This document shows, in pieces, positions 44,513 through 57,008 of a DNA stretch of 64,000 nt. The first letter of the stretch is position 1, and every line of letters begins with the position of its first letter. The notes under the pieces are model-generated. The model was not told where the DNA came from. It made no database searches and saw nothing but the letters and a program-made list of their open reading frames with translations. A program made the translations under genes and the position numbers. The DNA is from an uncultured Tateyamaria sp. (GTDB taxonomy: Bacteria > Pseudomonadota > Alphaproteobacteria > Rhodobacterales > Rhodobacteraceae), in assembly GCF_947487805.1 (NCBI RefSeq), contig NZ_CANKXW010000001.1, positions 557,501 to 621,500 on the forward strand, written 5' to 3'.

Positions 44513-45805
44513 TCAGTTCACCAACCGCAACTGTTGCCGTGGGGCCGCGGTGCCGGAGGCGAGCGCGTCATAGGGGTCTTCGGGCGACAGCATCATGTCG
44601 ACGACCTGGCGCAGCAATTGGCGGCGGCCGCGCGCTGAATAGAAGCCACCCGGCAGCTGGCTGGTTTCAAGCAAGTAGCGGCGGTAGTCTTTGTAAGCGC
44701 GGTTGTCCGGTCGGGACGCGCCGGAAAAGAATTCCGGCAGGGGCTGGTCGCTCACGAATTCCGGTTTGGCAAACACCGCCCGTCCAAAAACCTTGAGCGG
44801 AATACCGCGCCAGAGCACTTGTTGGGCTGCGGTGGAATTGACGGTAACGGCGCTGCGTGCGTCGTTCAGAAGTTGCGCAAGCTTGCCGCCGCGCACGTAG
44901 TGAACCCGGCCCTTGAGCCCATGCGTCCGCGTCAATTCGCGGATGGTACGGCGAATCGGCGACCGGCCGTCTTCCAGCGGGTGCGCCTTGATGACCATGT
45001 GATGATGTCCCGGCGCCCCTTCGGCAAATCCGCGGATCACCAATTCGAGGAATTCGGTCATGCTGTCGAAAGGCGAATGCTGCTGAAAGCTGCTGTCGTG
45101 TTCCAGCTGCAGAAGCGCGAGATGGTAGGGGAAGCCGCCATAGCGGATGCGCAGCGTCGCCTGCATGCGGTCCAGCATGTGAAACGGCATCAGCAGAAGA
45201 CGTTGCAGGTACAGCTTGAATTCGTGCGCGACGGACAGCGCCCGATGCGGTTGGAAATTGCGGTAGTCACCATTTCGGAACAGGACAAACCAGTGATAAA
45301 GAGCGCCGTAGAACACGTGTTGGCGCATGTCGCCCCAGTGCCCCGGCGGCAGCGGTGCCTCCATGTCCGACATGGCGAGGGCGGCCTGCATCTGTTCAAC
45401 GCTCATGTCCATGAGGCGCGAATTCCCGTTGGTGCCGCCCCGCTCATATGTCACCCAGTAAGGGCGCATGTAGCCTTCTTCGAAGACGTGGACCGTGATG
45501 CCGCGCCGCTTGGCTTCTGCCACGGCCTGGGCGTGGATCGGGCGCACGTCGCCGTAAAGCACGATATCGGTCACGCCCCTGGATGTAATCAGATCGACGA
45601 AAGTATCGGACCAGTCAGCGACCTTGCCGCGATAGGGTATATAGCTGCGCGGGTGGAACCAGAAAGCGCGGTCGCCTGCGTTGAAGCCAACGCGCCACAC
45701 GGTCGCACCGGCCCGCCGCAGCATCGCGCCCAATCGGTGGAAAAACGGTCCGTGGGGGCCCTGAAGGAACAGGAAAACCCTGGATTTCGGCGCGTGAAGT
45801 GTCAT
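44513..45805 (-). CDS. kpsS: Capsule polysaccharide biosynthesis protein, KpsS-type
   Basis: 430 residues. A KpsS-like GT107 Kdo-transferase, with VFLFLQGPHGPFFHRLGAMLRRAGATVWRVGFNAGD at the N-terminus, FEEGYMRPYWVTYERGG in the middle, and VIKAHPLEDGR...GGKLAQLLNDARSAVTVNSTAAQQVLWRGIPLKVFG towards the C-terminus. It works with KpsC on the poly-Kdo linker of capsule glycolipids. ATG 45805 has AGGA close by and gives the family N-terminus; earlier starts at 45826 and 45847 are less likely. First gene of the minus-strand set, divergent from ribE. Confidence 0.88.
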   Translation of the reverse strand: MTLHAPKSRVFLFLQGPHGPFFHRLGAMLRRAGATVWRVGFNAGDRAFWFHPRSYIPYRGKVADWSDTFVDLITSRGVTDIVLYGDVRPIHAQAVAEAKRRGITVHVFEEGYMRPYWVTYERGGTNGNSRLMDMSVEQMQAALAMSDMEAPLPPGHWGDMRQHVFYGALYHWFVLFRNGDYRNFQPHRALSVAHEFKLYLQRLLLMPFHMLDRMQATLRIRYGGFPYHLALLQLEHDSSFQQHSPFDSMTEFLELVIRGFAEGAPGHHHMVIKAHPLEDGRSPIRRTIRELTRTHGLKGRVHYVRGGKLAQLLNDARSAVTVNSTAAQQVLWRGIPLKVFGRAVFAKPEFVSDQPLPEFFSGASRPDNRAYKDYRRYLLETSQLPGGFYSARGRRQLLRQVVDMMLSPEDPYDALASGTAAPRQQLRLVN

Positions 45806-45956
45806 CTGGTTCCTGATACGGGGCATTGGTTTACCTAAGATGAACACCTGACTGGGGCAGATTTATGGCTCAAGTGGGAAAAATCCGCAATGCGCGACCC
45901 TCTTGCCCTTGCGGTGTGGCATCGCTACCTCGGACGCGGCAGCAAAGGATGACCTC

Positions 45957-46544
45957 ATGTTCACTGGCATCATTACCGATATCGGCACCGTGTCCGACCT
46001 CAAGCAAGAAGGCGACCTGCGCGCGCGGATCCGGACGAGCTATGACACGTCGGGTATCGACATGGGGGCGTCGATCGCCTCGGACGGCGTGTGTTTGACA
46101 GTGATCGATCTTGGCCCCGATTGGTATGATGTGCAGATCAGCGCAGAGACGGTCTCGAAAACCAATATTTCCAATTGGGTCGAGGGCAGCCGTGTCAATC
46201 TTGAAAGGGCCCTGCGGGTCGGGGACGAGTTGGGTGGGCATATCGTGTCGGGCCATGTGGACGGGGTGGCCGAAGTCGTGTCGGTCACGGATGAAGGCGG
46301 CAGTACACGGGTTCAGTTGCGCGCCCCGGATGATCTGGCGCGATTCATCGCACCCAAGGGATCGGTGGCTTTGAACGGGACATCACTGACCGTGAACGAG
46401 GTGCAGGGGGCCGTTTTCGGCATCAATTTCATCCCGCACACCAAGGAGGTGACCACGTGGGGTGACGTGGCTGTGGGAGACGCCGTGAACCTCGAGATTG
46501 ACACGCTTGCCCGCTACGTCGCGCGACTGGCCGAGCAGGTGTGA
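45957..46544 (+). CDS. ribE: Riboflavin synthase alpha chain
   Basis: 195 residues; last step of riboflavin synthesis, dismutation of two 6,7-dimethyl-8-ribityllumazine molecules. Starts at MFTGIITDIGTV, the diagnostic N-terminus, at ATG 45957 with AAAGGA 8 nt ahead. Two lumazine-binding repeats: ISAETVSKTNISNWVEGSRVNLERALR, and KGSVALNGTSLTVNEV. The upstream region of about 150 bp separates it from the divergent kpsS gene. I looked for the FMN riboswitch here and before ribBX and found none. Confidence 0.96.
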   Translation: MFTGIITDIGTVSDLKQEGDLRARIRTSYDTSGIDMGASIASDGVCLTVIDLGPDWYDVQISAETVSKTNISNWVEGSRVNLERALRVGDELGGHIVSGHVDGVAEVVSVTDEGGSTRVQLRAPDDLARFIAPKGSVALNGTSLTVNEVQGAVFGINFIPHTKEVTTWGDVAVGDAVNLEIDTLARYVARLAEQV

Positions 46545-46726
46545 TCCAACGGACAGGCCTTGCGGCCTGACGCGATGCTTGGCGCATGGGTTTGGGTGTG
46601 CTCGCATTCCGTGACGGGAAGAGTTTGTTGACAGCCTGCAGGGCACAGGGTTTGTGCGAGGTGCGCCACTGGTATTGGGCCGCGCGATCCTCTATGTCGC
46701 AGGCACGATTTTTGCGAAGGTGATCC

Positions 46727-47848
46727 ATGAGCTTTGAAACCCCAGGTCCGGTCGAGACTGACCTTGCGGCTGCGATTTCTCCGATCGAGGAGATCATCGA
46801 AGAGGCGCGCGTCGGACGCATGTTCATCCTCGTGGATCATGAGGATCGCGAGAACGAAGGGGATCTGGTGATCCCTGCGAATTTCGCCGACGCGGCAGCC
46901 GTCAACTACATGGCGACCCATGGGCGAGGGTTGATCTGTGTCACGTTGCCGGCCGAACGGATCGATGCGCTGGGCCTGCCGATGATGGCCACGCACAATT
47001 CGTCGCGGCATGAGACCGCGTTTACCGTATCCGTCGAGGCGCGGGAGGGCGTGTCCACCGGCATTTCGGCGGCGGACCGCGCCTTGACGATTTCAACGCT
47101 TGTAAACCCACAGGCGACGGCCGCTGATCTGGCGACGCCCGGCCATGTGTTCCCGTTGCGCGCGCGCAAGGGCGGCGTGTTGGTGCGTGCAGGTCACACA
47201 GAGGCGGGGTGCGACGTTGCGCGGCTTGCCGGGCACTATCCCAGCTCGGTCATCTGCGAGATCATGAACGAGGACGGGTCGATGGCGCGCTTGCCCGACC
47301 TCGTGCAATACGCCCGTGCCCATGACCTCAAGATCGGCACGATTTCTGATCTGATTTCCTATCGCAGACGGCATGATAACTTGGTGGTGGAAACAGACCG
47401 GCGGACGGTATCGTCGCAGCATGGCGGCGCATGGGATATGCGCATCTTTACGGATCAGACCTATGGGATCGAACATGTCACATTGTCCAAAGGCGATCTG
47501 ACAACGGATGAGCCGGTGCTCGTCCGGACACATGCGTTGGCAGAGGTGACAGATATCCTCGGGCTGAGCGACAAGCCGGTGGGTGAATTGCCGCGTGCGA
47601 TGGAGCTGATTGCCGCGGAAGGGCGCGGCGTTGTGTGTTTGTTCCGAGAGCCGCGCAAGTCGCTATTCACGGACGAGGACGCAGGGCCGCGCATAGTAAA
47701 AAACACCGGGCTGGGCGCGCAAATGCTGTCGAATATGGGCCTGACCCGGTTGATCCTTCTGACGGACAGCCCACGCACCACCTATATGGGCATCGACGCA
47801 TACGGGCTTGAGATCGTCGGCACCCGCCCCATCCTCGGAGAGAACTGA
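46727..47848 (+). CDS. ribB: 3,4-dihydroxy-2-butanone 4-phosphate synthase with decayed GTP cyclohydrolase II domain (RibBX type)
   Basis: 373 residues. N-terminal DHBP synthase domain (about 15-215) is intact: FILVDHEDRENEGDLVIPANFA, THGRGLICVTL, TAFTVSVEA, and GGVLVRAGHTEAGCDVARLAG. The C-terminal part (about 220-373) aligns with GTP cyclohydrolase II, but VRTHALAEVTDILG has replaced the GDxxGSxRCDCGxQL stretch, so its three zinc-binding Cys are gone. It retains EGRGVVCLFRE and the C-terminal YGLEIVGTRPI. This is the RibBX class of alphaproteobacteria; it should make the butanone substrate but not open GTP. A separate RibA must be elsewhere. ATG 46727 follows AAGGTG. Confidence 0.92.
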   Translation: MSFETPGPVETDLAAAISPIEEIIEEARVGRMFILVDHEDRENEGDLVIPANFADAAAVNYMATHGRGLICVTLPAERIDALGLPMMATHNSSRHETAFTVSVEAREGVSTGISAADRALTISTLVNPQATAADLATPGHVFPLRARKGGVLVRAGHTEAGCDVARLAGHYPSSVICEIMNEDGSMARLPDLVQYARAHDLKIGTISDLISYRRRHDNLVVETDRRTVSSQHGGAWDMRIFTDQTYGIEHVTLSKGDLTTDEPVLVRTHALAEVTDILGLSDKPVGELPRAMELIAAEGRGVVCLFREPRKSLFTDEDAGPRIVKNTGLGAQMLSNMGLTRLILLTDSPRTTYMGIDAYGLEIVGTRPILGEN

Positions 47849-48390
47849 TGGCTTCCATTGAACATCACGTGCTGGACCGTCCCAGCTTTGACACGCCGGT
47901 CAAACTGCTGATTGTTGTGTCACCCTACTACAAGCAAATCGCTGACAACCTGGTGGCCGGTGCCAAGGCGGAGATCGAGGCGGCAGGTGCCACATGGGAT
48001 CTGGTGGAAATGCCGGGTGCTTTGGAAATACCCACTGCCATCGGGATCGCGGAGCGGATGTCGAACTTTGACGGCTATGTTGCGCTGGGCTGTGTCATTC
48101 GCGGAGAGACAACGCATTATGAAACGGTGTGCAACGACAGTTCGCGCGCCCTTCAGTTGCTGGGCCTTCAGGGGCTGTGTATCGGCAACGGCATTCTGAC
48201 GGTGGAAAACACCGGACAGGCCGAGGTGCGCGCGGATCCGGCCATGCAGAATAAAGGGGGTGGTGCGGCGGCTGCGGCCTTGCACCTGATCGCACTCAGC
48301 CGTAAGTGGGGCCGCTCCAGCAAGGGGGTTGGTTTCAAACCCGCCTCCGAATATCAGCTGGCCGAAAACACAGGACCCAGCATCGCATGA
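47848..48390 (+). CDS. ribH: 6,7-dimethyl-8-ribityllumazine synthase
   Basis: 180 residues; joins the RibD pyrimidine and RibB butanone products. VDYYKQIADNLVAGA-like VSPYYKQIADNLVAGAKAEIE, MPGALEIPTAIGI and GCVIRGETTHYETVCNDSSRALQLL are the core motifs (His in THYE is the catalytic base). ATG overlaps the ribBX stop (TGATG). Length is at the upper end of the family, with an N-terminal ~25-residue extension. Stop overlaps nusB (ATGA). Confidence 0.96.
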   Translation: MASIEHHVLDRPSFDTPVKLLIVVSPYYKQIADNLVAGAKAEIEAAGATWDLVEMPGALEIPTAIGIAERMSNFDGYVALGCVIRGETTHYETVCNDSSRALQLLGLQGLCIGNGILTVENTGQAEVRADPAMQNKGGGAAAAALHLIALSRKWGRSSKGVGFKPASEYQLAENTGPSIA

Positions 48391-48857
48391 CGACCCTCTC
48401 GGGCAACCAGAAACGCAAGATGCGCTCGGCGGCGCGGCTTTATGCCGTGCAGGCGCTGTTCCAGATGGAGCAGACGGCGCAAACGGTCGATCAGATCAAG
48501 GTCGAATTCATGGACCACCGGTTCGGTGCATCCTATGAGGGCGACGAGATGACCGAGGGCGATCCGGACCACTTTGCCCGTGTCATGGATGATGCGGTCA
48601 ACTATCAGGCGCCGATTGACCAGATGACGGACCGTGCATTGGTTGCCAAATGGCCCATCGCACGCATCGATCCGACCCTGCGCGCCCTGTTCCGCGCCGC
48701 CGGTGCGGAATTTCGCGACAGCGGTACGCCGCCCAAGGTTGTCATTGTCGAATATGTCGAGGTGGCGCGCGCGTTCTTTCCCGAGGGCAAGGAGCCGAAA
48801 TTCGTAAATGCCGTTCTGGATCATATGGCGCGCGAGGCCCGGCCCGAGGCGTTCTGA
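48387..48857 (+). CDS. nusB: Transcription antitermination factor NusB
   Basis: 156 residues; with NusE (S10) forms the complex on boxA of nascent rRNA that prevents termination. RSAARLYAVQALFQMEQTAQTVDQI and IDPTLRALFRAAGAEF...VVIVEYVEVARAFFPEGKEPKFVNAVLDHMAR are characteristic. ATG 48387 overlaps the ribH stop by 4 bp, the classic ribH-nusB junction, and is favoured over the upstream in-frame start inside ribH. Confidence 0.96.
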   Translation: MTTLSGNQKRKMRSAARLYAVQALFQMEQTAQTVDQIKVEFMDHRFGASYEGDEMTEGDPDHFARVMDDAVNYQAPIDQMTDRALVAKWPIARIDPTLRALFRAAGAEFRDSGTPPKVVIVEYVEVARAFFPEGKEPKFVNAVLDHMAREARPEAF

Positions 48858-48948
48858 CCCGGTGAACTGCGAGCTGCATGCCATTGTGGCTGGCGTCATC
48901 GGGTTGTCGGGCGTAGCGTGATCGGTGAAGTCGCGAAAAGGCCAAGCC

Positions 48949-49815
48949 ATGTCTCCCAACACCTTTGGTGCGCTGTTGATGATGGCATCAATGGCCTGCT
49001 TTACCTTTAATGATGTACTGATCAAGCTGACCGATGGTGCTGTTCCGCTAGGGCAAATGCTGATGTTGCGGGGCGCGCTCTCCGTTTTGTTGATCGTTGT
49101 GTTTGCGCGGTGGTTGGGACGGATCCGGCTGCGCCTGTCCCGGCCTGACTGGATCCGGGTCGGGGTACGTTCCGCGGCCGAAATCGGGGCTGCCTATTTC
49201 TTTATCTCCGCCTTGTTGAACATGCCTATCGCCAATGTGACGGCCATTCTGCAGGTGCTGCCACTGACCGTGGCGGTCAGCGCTGCTGTAGTGTTCGGCG
49301 AACCGCTGGGGTGGCGACGGATGATCGCAATTGCCATCGGCTTCGGGGGCATGTTGCTGATCGTCCGCCCCGGTGCCGACGGGTTTTCGATCTGGTCCGT
49401 CTATGGCTTGTGTGCCGTGGCCTGCGTCACTGCGCGGGATCTCGCGACGCGTGGCCTCAGCGCCGATGTCCCGACCCTGTCGGTCACCCTGATTGCCGCG
49501 CTGAGCATGACGACGTTCTTTGGCCTTTATTCGCTGTCCGAACCTTGGGTGGCTCTTTCACCGCGCCTTGCGGGGTTGATCGTCGGGGCCGCGTTTCTGA
49601 TCGTTGGGGCCTATTGGTTTTCGGTGCAGGTCATGCGCGTGGGCGAGATCGGATTTGTCGCACCCTTCCGCTACATGGGTTTGGTCTTTGCGCTGATCCT
49701 CGGCTTTGTCGTCTTTGGCGACTGGCCCAGTGGTCTGACACTGTTGGGCGCGGGTATCGTCGTCGCGACGGGGCTCTTTACACTCTACCGCGAATGGGCG
49801 TTGTCACAACGCTGA
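48949..49815 (+). CDS. EamA/DMT-family transporter
   Basis: 288 residues, about ten membrane helices in two five-helix repeats, as in drug/metabolite transporters of the EamA type. N-terminus AMSPNTFGALLMMASMACFTFNDVLIKL, with GAVPLGQMLMLRGALS; each repeat has the IANVTAILQVLPLTVAVSA / GEIGFVAPFRYMGLVFALILG helices ahead of the proline-rich loop. Substrate unknown. Start ATG 48949 has AAGG 7 nt ahead; GTG 48925 is the in-frame alternative. Its 3' end overlaps the convergent glycosyltransferase gene by 12 bp. Confidence 0.88.
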   Translation: MSPNTFGALLMMASMACFTFNDVLIKLTDGAVPLGQMLMLRGALSVLLIVVFARWLGRIRLRLSRPDWIRVGVRSAAEIGAAYFFISALLNMPIANVTAILQVLPLTVAVSAAVVFGEPLGWRRMIAIAIGFGGMLLIVRPGADGFSIWSVYGLCAVACVTARDLATRGLSADVPTLSVTLIAALSMTTFFGLYSLSEPWVALSPRLAGLIVGAAFLIVGAYWFSVQVMRVGEIGFVAPFRYMGLVFALILGFVVFGDWPSGLTLLGAGIVVATGLFTLYREWALSQR

Positions 49816-50616
49816 GAATGCGCCGCGGATAGTGTCCGCACTGATGTTGAACCGCTCTTGCAGCATCGTTTCACCCGCCTTGTCCATCGGTGCGAGTTTA
49901 TGGGGGCGCGCCGACGGGCCCTGACGCGAGTCGTTGAATGCGTTGTGGCCCCGCAGCAGCATGGGTGGCGTGTCGGTCAGCGTGACGCAGGTCATCCGCT
50001 CGCCCAGCTTGTGATGCGCAAAATTCATGATTGTCTGCCGCATGCCCGGCTGTACCATCAGGGCGAGGCCGGCCGTTTGAAAGGGGGCCGTGGTCTCGAT
50101 CGCATCAACCCCGTGCGCTCCGGCCTTGACGATGAAGCCCCGGTTGAAATCAATTGCGACAAGCTTCTCTCGCTTGGCCAGAGGGGCGATGTCCTGAGCG
50201 ACGGACCGTAGCCGTTCAACGAAATCTACCGACACCGCATCGTCGTCATCCATCCGGAACTGCAAGCAGGGCAGACCATCATCAAAGCGGACCGAGTTGA
50301 TCACTTGTTTCATGATCGGGCGATGCTGCGCGGGGGGGTGTTCCTGCACGATGGCTTGCGGGACGTCGTCCAAGGCCGCTTCCAGCCTGTCGCGATAATG
50401 CCCCGGCAGGCTTTCGCCGACGACCACCACGAGGGTGAACAGAGGGTCAGTTTGCGCCTTGAGGGGGGGCAGCATGAGCGTTTCAAAGGTCGCAAACCGT
50501 TCCTCCATGCGCTCGGGCGCATAGAGGTAATCCAGTTTTTTCTGAAAGTCGTCAAAGTCGACCTGAAATCCACCGATGGCCGGGTAGGAAAAGCGGCAAA
50601 GGCCGATCACCTGCAT
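49804..50616 (-). CDS. Putative rhamnosyltransferase-family glycosyltransferase
   Basis: 270 residues. Resembles the putative rhamnosyl transferase family found near surface-polysaccharide genes: VIGLCRFSYPAIGGFQ start, RMEERFATFETLMLPPLKAQTDPLFTLVVVVGESLP, and an acidic metal/nucleotide-sugar motif FRMDDDDAVSVDFVERL near residue 121. GFIVKAG and MLLRGHNAFNDSRQG are other family-like parts. Membrane helices are absent; cytoplasmic. Whether it serves the capsule genes about 4 kb away is unknown. Confidence 0.72.
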   Translation of the reverse strand: MQVIGLCRFSYPAIGGFQVDFDDFQKKLDYLYAPERMEERFATFETLMLPPLKAQTDPLFTLVVVVGESLPGHYRDRLEAALDDVPQAIVQEHPPAQHRPIMKQVINSVRFDDGLPCLQFRMDDDDAVSVDFVERLRSVAQDIAPLAKREKLVAIDFNRGFIVKAGAHGVDAIETTAPFQTAGLALMVQPGMRQTIMNFAHHKLGERMTCVTLTDTPPMLLRGHNAFNDSRQGPSARPHKLAPMDKAGETMLQERFNISADTIRGAFSAL

Positions 50617-50697
50617 GTCAAAACGCCTTTAAAAACCTGCCTCTTCTCACGCGGACCATGCATCACCCGTGGCGTGCTGTGCAAGCCACGCGTGCTG

Positions 50698-50726
50698 TTG
50701 ACAGCACCTCCGACTCCCCCTATACG
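50698..50726 (+). promoter_or_regulatory. rpsL: Sigma-70 promoter of rpsL-rpsG-fusA-tuf
   Basis: TTGACA (50698-50703), 17-nt spacer, TATACG (50721-50726): a near-consensus housekeeping promoter. The transcript would start about 50733, leaving a leader of ~218 nt before rpsL. The leader has a GCGGGG/CCCCGC hairpin (about 50898-50912) but no recognised riboswitch or complete terminator; the 334-bp gap holds nothing else I can identify. Confidence 0.88.
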
Positions 50727-50950
50727 CCCGCTATCTCGGGACCGGAGTTTGTACCGGAGACCGAAATCAGAACCGAAGTGGACACGATCCGGCCTTTGCA
50801 TTGGCCCGATCCTCTGGAAACCCACCGCGTCGCCCCTGACGGGAGCGATTGCGGTTTTTGCGCTTTCGTGGACGCACGGGAGTGAGGAATTGAAACCGCG
50901 GGGCCGCCCCGCATGACACATGTGTTGATGAGACGGGGAAAGAACCTGCA

Positions 50951-51322
50951 ATGCCAACGATCCAACAGCTGATCCGCAAACCGCGGCAGCCCAAAGTAAA
51001 ACGCTCCAAGTCGCTGCACCTTGAGGGGAACCCCCAAAAGCGCGGCGTGTGCACACGCGTATATACAACGACACCGAAGAAGCCGAACTCGGCCATGCGG
51101 AAGGTTGCCAAGGTGCGCCTGACCAATGGTTTCGAGGTCATCAGCTACATTCCCGGTGAAAGCCACAACCTGCAGGAACACTCTGTTGTTCTGATCCGCG
51201 GCGGTCGTGTCAAAGACCTTCCCGGTGTGCGCTACCACATCCTGCGCGGTGTTCTGGATACTCAGGGCGTCAAAGATCGTAAGCAACGTCGTTCGAAATA
51301 CGGCGCCAAGCGCCCCAAATAA
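50951..51322 (+). CDS. rpsL: 30S ribosomal protein S12
   Basis: 123 residues; decoding-centre protein. Lys43 in [11 protein letters not shown] and Lys88-Asp89-Leu-Pro91 ([12 protein letters not shown]) are the wild-type residues, so no streptomycin-resistance allele is seen; Asp89 is the usual methylthiolation site. First gene of the str operon, under the promoter at 50698-50726. Followed by rpsG with a 12-nt gap containing AAGGAGAG. Confidence 0.99.
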   Translation: MPTIQQLIRKPRQPKVKRSKSLHLEGNPQKRGVCTRVYTTTPKKPNSAMRKVAKVRLTNGFEVISYIPGESHNLQEHSVVLIRGGRVKDLPGVRYHILRGVLDTQGVKDRKQRRSKYGAKRPK

Positions 51323-51805
<483 letters not shown>

Positions 51806-51831
51806 TCCAGACACCCTGAGGAAGCAGCCCC

Positions 51832-53949
<2,118 letters not shown>

Positions 53950-53954
53950 TTCCA

Positions 53955-54011
53955 GCGGTGGGCAGATTGCCCACCCTACCAACCCCGTAGGGTGGGCAAT
54001 CTGCCCACCGC
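53955..54011. repeat. 25-bp perfect inverted repeat between fusA and tuf
   Basis: Left arm 53955-53979 and right arm 53987-54011 are perfect complements (25 bp) around a 7-nt loop CAACCCC. Each arm is itself nearly palindromic (GGTGGGCA/TGCCCACC), so this is a nested, REP-like palindrome of the GTAGGGTGGGCAATCTGCCC type. It starts 5 bp after the fusA stop and ends 27 bp before tuf. No U-run follows, but the stem would be very stable in the mRNA. Confidence 0.85.
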
Positions 54012-54038
54012 GACACGAGACAAAGAAGGAGCTTTGCA

Positions 54039-55214
<1,176 letters not shown>

Positions 55215-55237
55215 GCCGGGAATACGCCGAAACGCTC

Positions 55238-55260
55238 TGGGTGCCCTGTCGGGGCACCCA
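55238..55260 (+). terminator. Hairpin between tuf and rpsJ
   Basis: TGGGTGCCC (55238-55246) pairs with GGGCACCCA (55252-55260), 9 bp with a 5-nt loop. It lies 23 nt after the tuf stop and 80 nt before rpsJ. The next bases are CCAAAAAC, so it lacks a U-run; it may reduce rather than end read-through. Confidence 0.55.
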
Positions 55261-55340
55261 CCAAAAACAAGACGCGACGAGGGGTGTCGATGAGCGGCGC
55301 TCCTCCTCTCCGTTCAAAGCCCGAATAAGGGAATACGAAA

Positions 55341-55661
55341 ATGGCAGTCCAAAGCCAAAATATTCGCATTCGTCTGAAGGCGTTTGACTACCGTGTGCTG
55401 GATGCGTCCACGCAGGAAATCGTCAACACTGCCAAGCGGACAGGTGCCTCCGTGCGCGGCCCCATTCCGCTGCCGAACAAGATTGAAAAATTCACTGTTC
55501 TGCGCGGCCCGCACGTCGACAAGAAATCCCGTGACCAGTTCGAGATCCGCACGCACAAGCGTCTGCTCGACATCGTTGATCCGACCCCCCAGACCGTGGA
55601 CGCGCTGATGAAGCTCGACCTGGCCGCTGGTGTGGACGTCGAGATCAAGCTGCAATCGTAA
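55341..55661 (+). CDS. rpsJ: 30S ribosomal protein S10 (NusE)
   Basis: 106 residues. Binds 16S rRNA in the 30S head and also serves as NusE in antitermination with NusB, whose gene lies upstream in this window. [30 protein letters not shown] and [38 protein letters not shown] are the family core. First gene of the S10 operon; I see no clear promoter in the 126 bp before it, so read-through from tuf may contribute. Confidence 0.98.
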   Translation: MAVQSQNIRIRLKAFDYRVLDASTQEIVNTAKRTGASVRGPIPLPNKIEKFTVLRGPHVDKKSRDQFEIRTHKRLLDIVDPTPQTVDALMKLDLAAGVDVEIKLQS

Positions 55662-55674
55662 GGAGGGTATGGAT

Positions 55675-56394
55675 ATGCGCTCTGGAATTCTCGCAAAGAA
55701 AGTCGGCATGACCCGGCTGTTCATGGAAGACGGCAAGCAGATCCCTGTGACCGTTCTTCAATTGGACGGCCTGCAGGTTGTCGGCAACCGGACATCGGAC
55801 AAAGACGGATACACCGCCGTCACTTTGGGCGCAGGTAGCCCCAAGGTGAAGCGCGTGAGCCAAGCCATGCGCGGCCACTTCGCCGCACAAAAGGTTGAGC
55901 CCAAGCGCAAGCTGGTCGAATTCCGCGTGACTGAAGACAACCTGATCAACGTAGGCGAGGAAATCTCGGCCGAACACTTTTTGGAAGGTCAGAAAGTGGA
56001 CGTCAGCGGCACCTCGATTGGTAAAGGTTTTGCCGGTGCCATGAAACGCCACAACTTTGGCGGTCTGCGGGCCTCGCACGGTGTGTCGATTTCGCACCGT
56101 TCGCACGGGTCTACCGGTCAATGTCAGGACCCCGGCAAGGTCTTCAAAGGCAAGAAAATGGCAGGTCACATGGGCGCCGCCCGCGTGACAACGCAGAACC
56201 TTGAAGTTGTGAAAACGGACGCAGATCGCGGCCTGATCATGATCAAGGGCGCTGTGCCCGGCTCCAAAGGTGGCTGGGTCACTGTCAAAGACGCCGTGAA
56301 AAAGAAACTGCCCGATGGCGTGCCGTTCCCGGCCGCTCTGAAATCGGCTGCGGCCCCGGCTGAAGAAGCCCCCGTGGAAGGTGGTGAAGAATGA
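55675..56394 (+). CDS. rplC: 50S ribosomal protein L3
   Basis: 239 residues. Start decided by spacing: AGGAGG (55661-55666) is 8 nt before ATG 55675 but only 2 nt before ATG 55669, so [14 protein letters not shown] is the likely N-terminus. [12 protein letters not shown]...[35 protein letters not shown] is the L3 core, including the methylated-Gln region. A short Ala/Glu-rich tail is present. Stop overlaps rplD by 4 bp. Confidence 0.98.
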   Translation: MRSGILAKKVGMTRLFMEDGKQIPVTVLQLDGLQVVGNRTSDKDGYTAVTLGAGSPKVKRVSQAMRGHFAAQKVEPKRKLVEFRVTEDNLINVGEEISAEHFLEGQKVDVSGTSIGKGFAGAMKRHNFGGLRASHGVSISHRSHGSTGQCQDPGKVFKGKKMAGHMGAARVTTQNLEVVKTDADRGLIMIKGAVPGSKGGWVTVKDAVKKKLPDGVPFPAALKSAAAPAEEAPVEGGEE

Positions 56395-57008
56395 AACTTG
56401 ACGTGATCAAACTGGACGGCGGAACTGCTGGTTCTGTCGAGCTGAGCGAAGACCTCTTTGGTCTTGAGCCCCGCGCTGACATCCTGCACCGGATGGTCCG
56501 CTGGCAGCGTAACAACGCGCAGCAGGGCACGCACAAGGTCAAGACGCGCTCGGAAACCAGCTACTCGACCAAGAAGATCTATCGCCAGAAGGGCACCGGC
56601 GGCGCACGCCACGGTGACCGCAACGCGCCGATCTTCCGCAAGGGTGGCATCTACAAGGGTCCGACGCCGCGTTCGCACGGCCACGACCTGCCCAAGAAGT
56701 TCCGCAAGCTGGGTCTCAAGCACGCGCTGTCGGCCAAGGCCAAGGCAGGCGAGCTGGTGATCATCGAGGACGCGACTTCGGCAGGTAAAACCGCCGCTCT
56801 GGCCAAACAGGTCAAGGACCTGGGCTGGAAGCGTGCGCTGGTGATTGACGGGGCTTCGGTGAACGAAGATTTCCTGAAAGCATCGCGCAACATCGAAGGT
56901 CTGGATATCCTGCCGACGATGGGTGCAAACGTATATGACATCCTCAAGCGTGACACATTGGTGATCACGAAGGCGGGTGTCGAAGCACTGGAGGCTCGCT
57001 TGAAATGA
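56391..57008 (+). CDS. rplD: 50S ribosomal protein L4
   Basis: 205 residues; lines the polypeptide exit tunnel and in some bacteria controls its own operon. The tunnel loop [30 protein letters not shown] and the [20 protein letters not shown] region are conserved. Overlaps both neighbours by 4 bp, i.e. tightly coupled translation. Confidence 0.98.
   Translation: MKLDVIKLDGGTAGSVELSEDLFGLEPRADILHRMVRWQRNNAQQGTHKVKTRSETSYSTKKIYRQKGTGGARHGDRNAPIFRKGGIYKGPTPRSHGHDLPKKFRKLGLKHALSAKAKAGELVIIEDATSAGKTAALAKQVKDLGWKRALVIDGASVNEDFLKASRNIEGLDILPTMGANVYDILKRDTLVITKAGVEALEARLK

Noticed and set aside
45806-46726. FMN riboswitch before ribE or ribBX
   Set aside because: No AGGGGCGGGG-type or other conserved RFN segments were found in either leader; only a short CAGGCC/GGCCTG stem lies after ribE.
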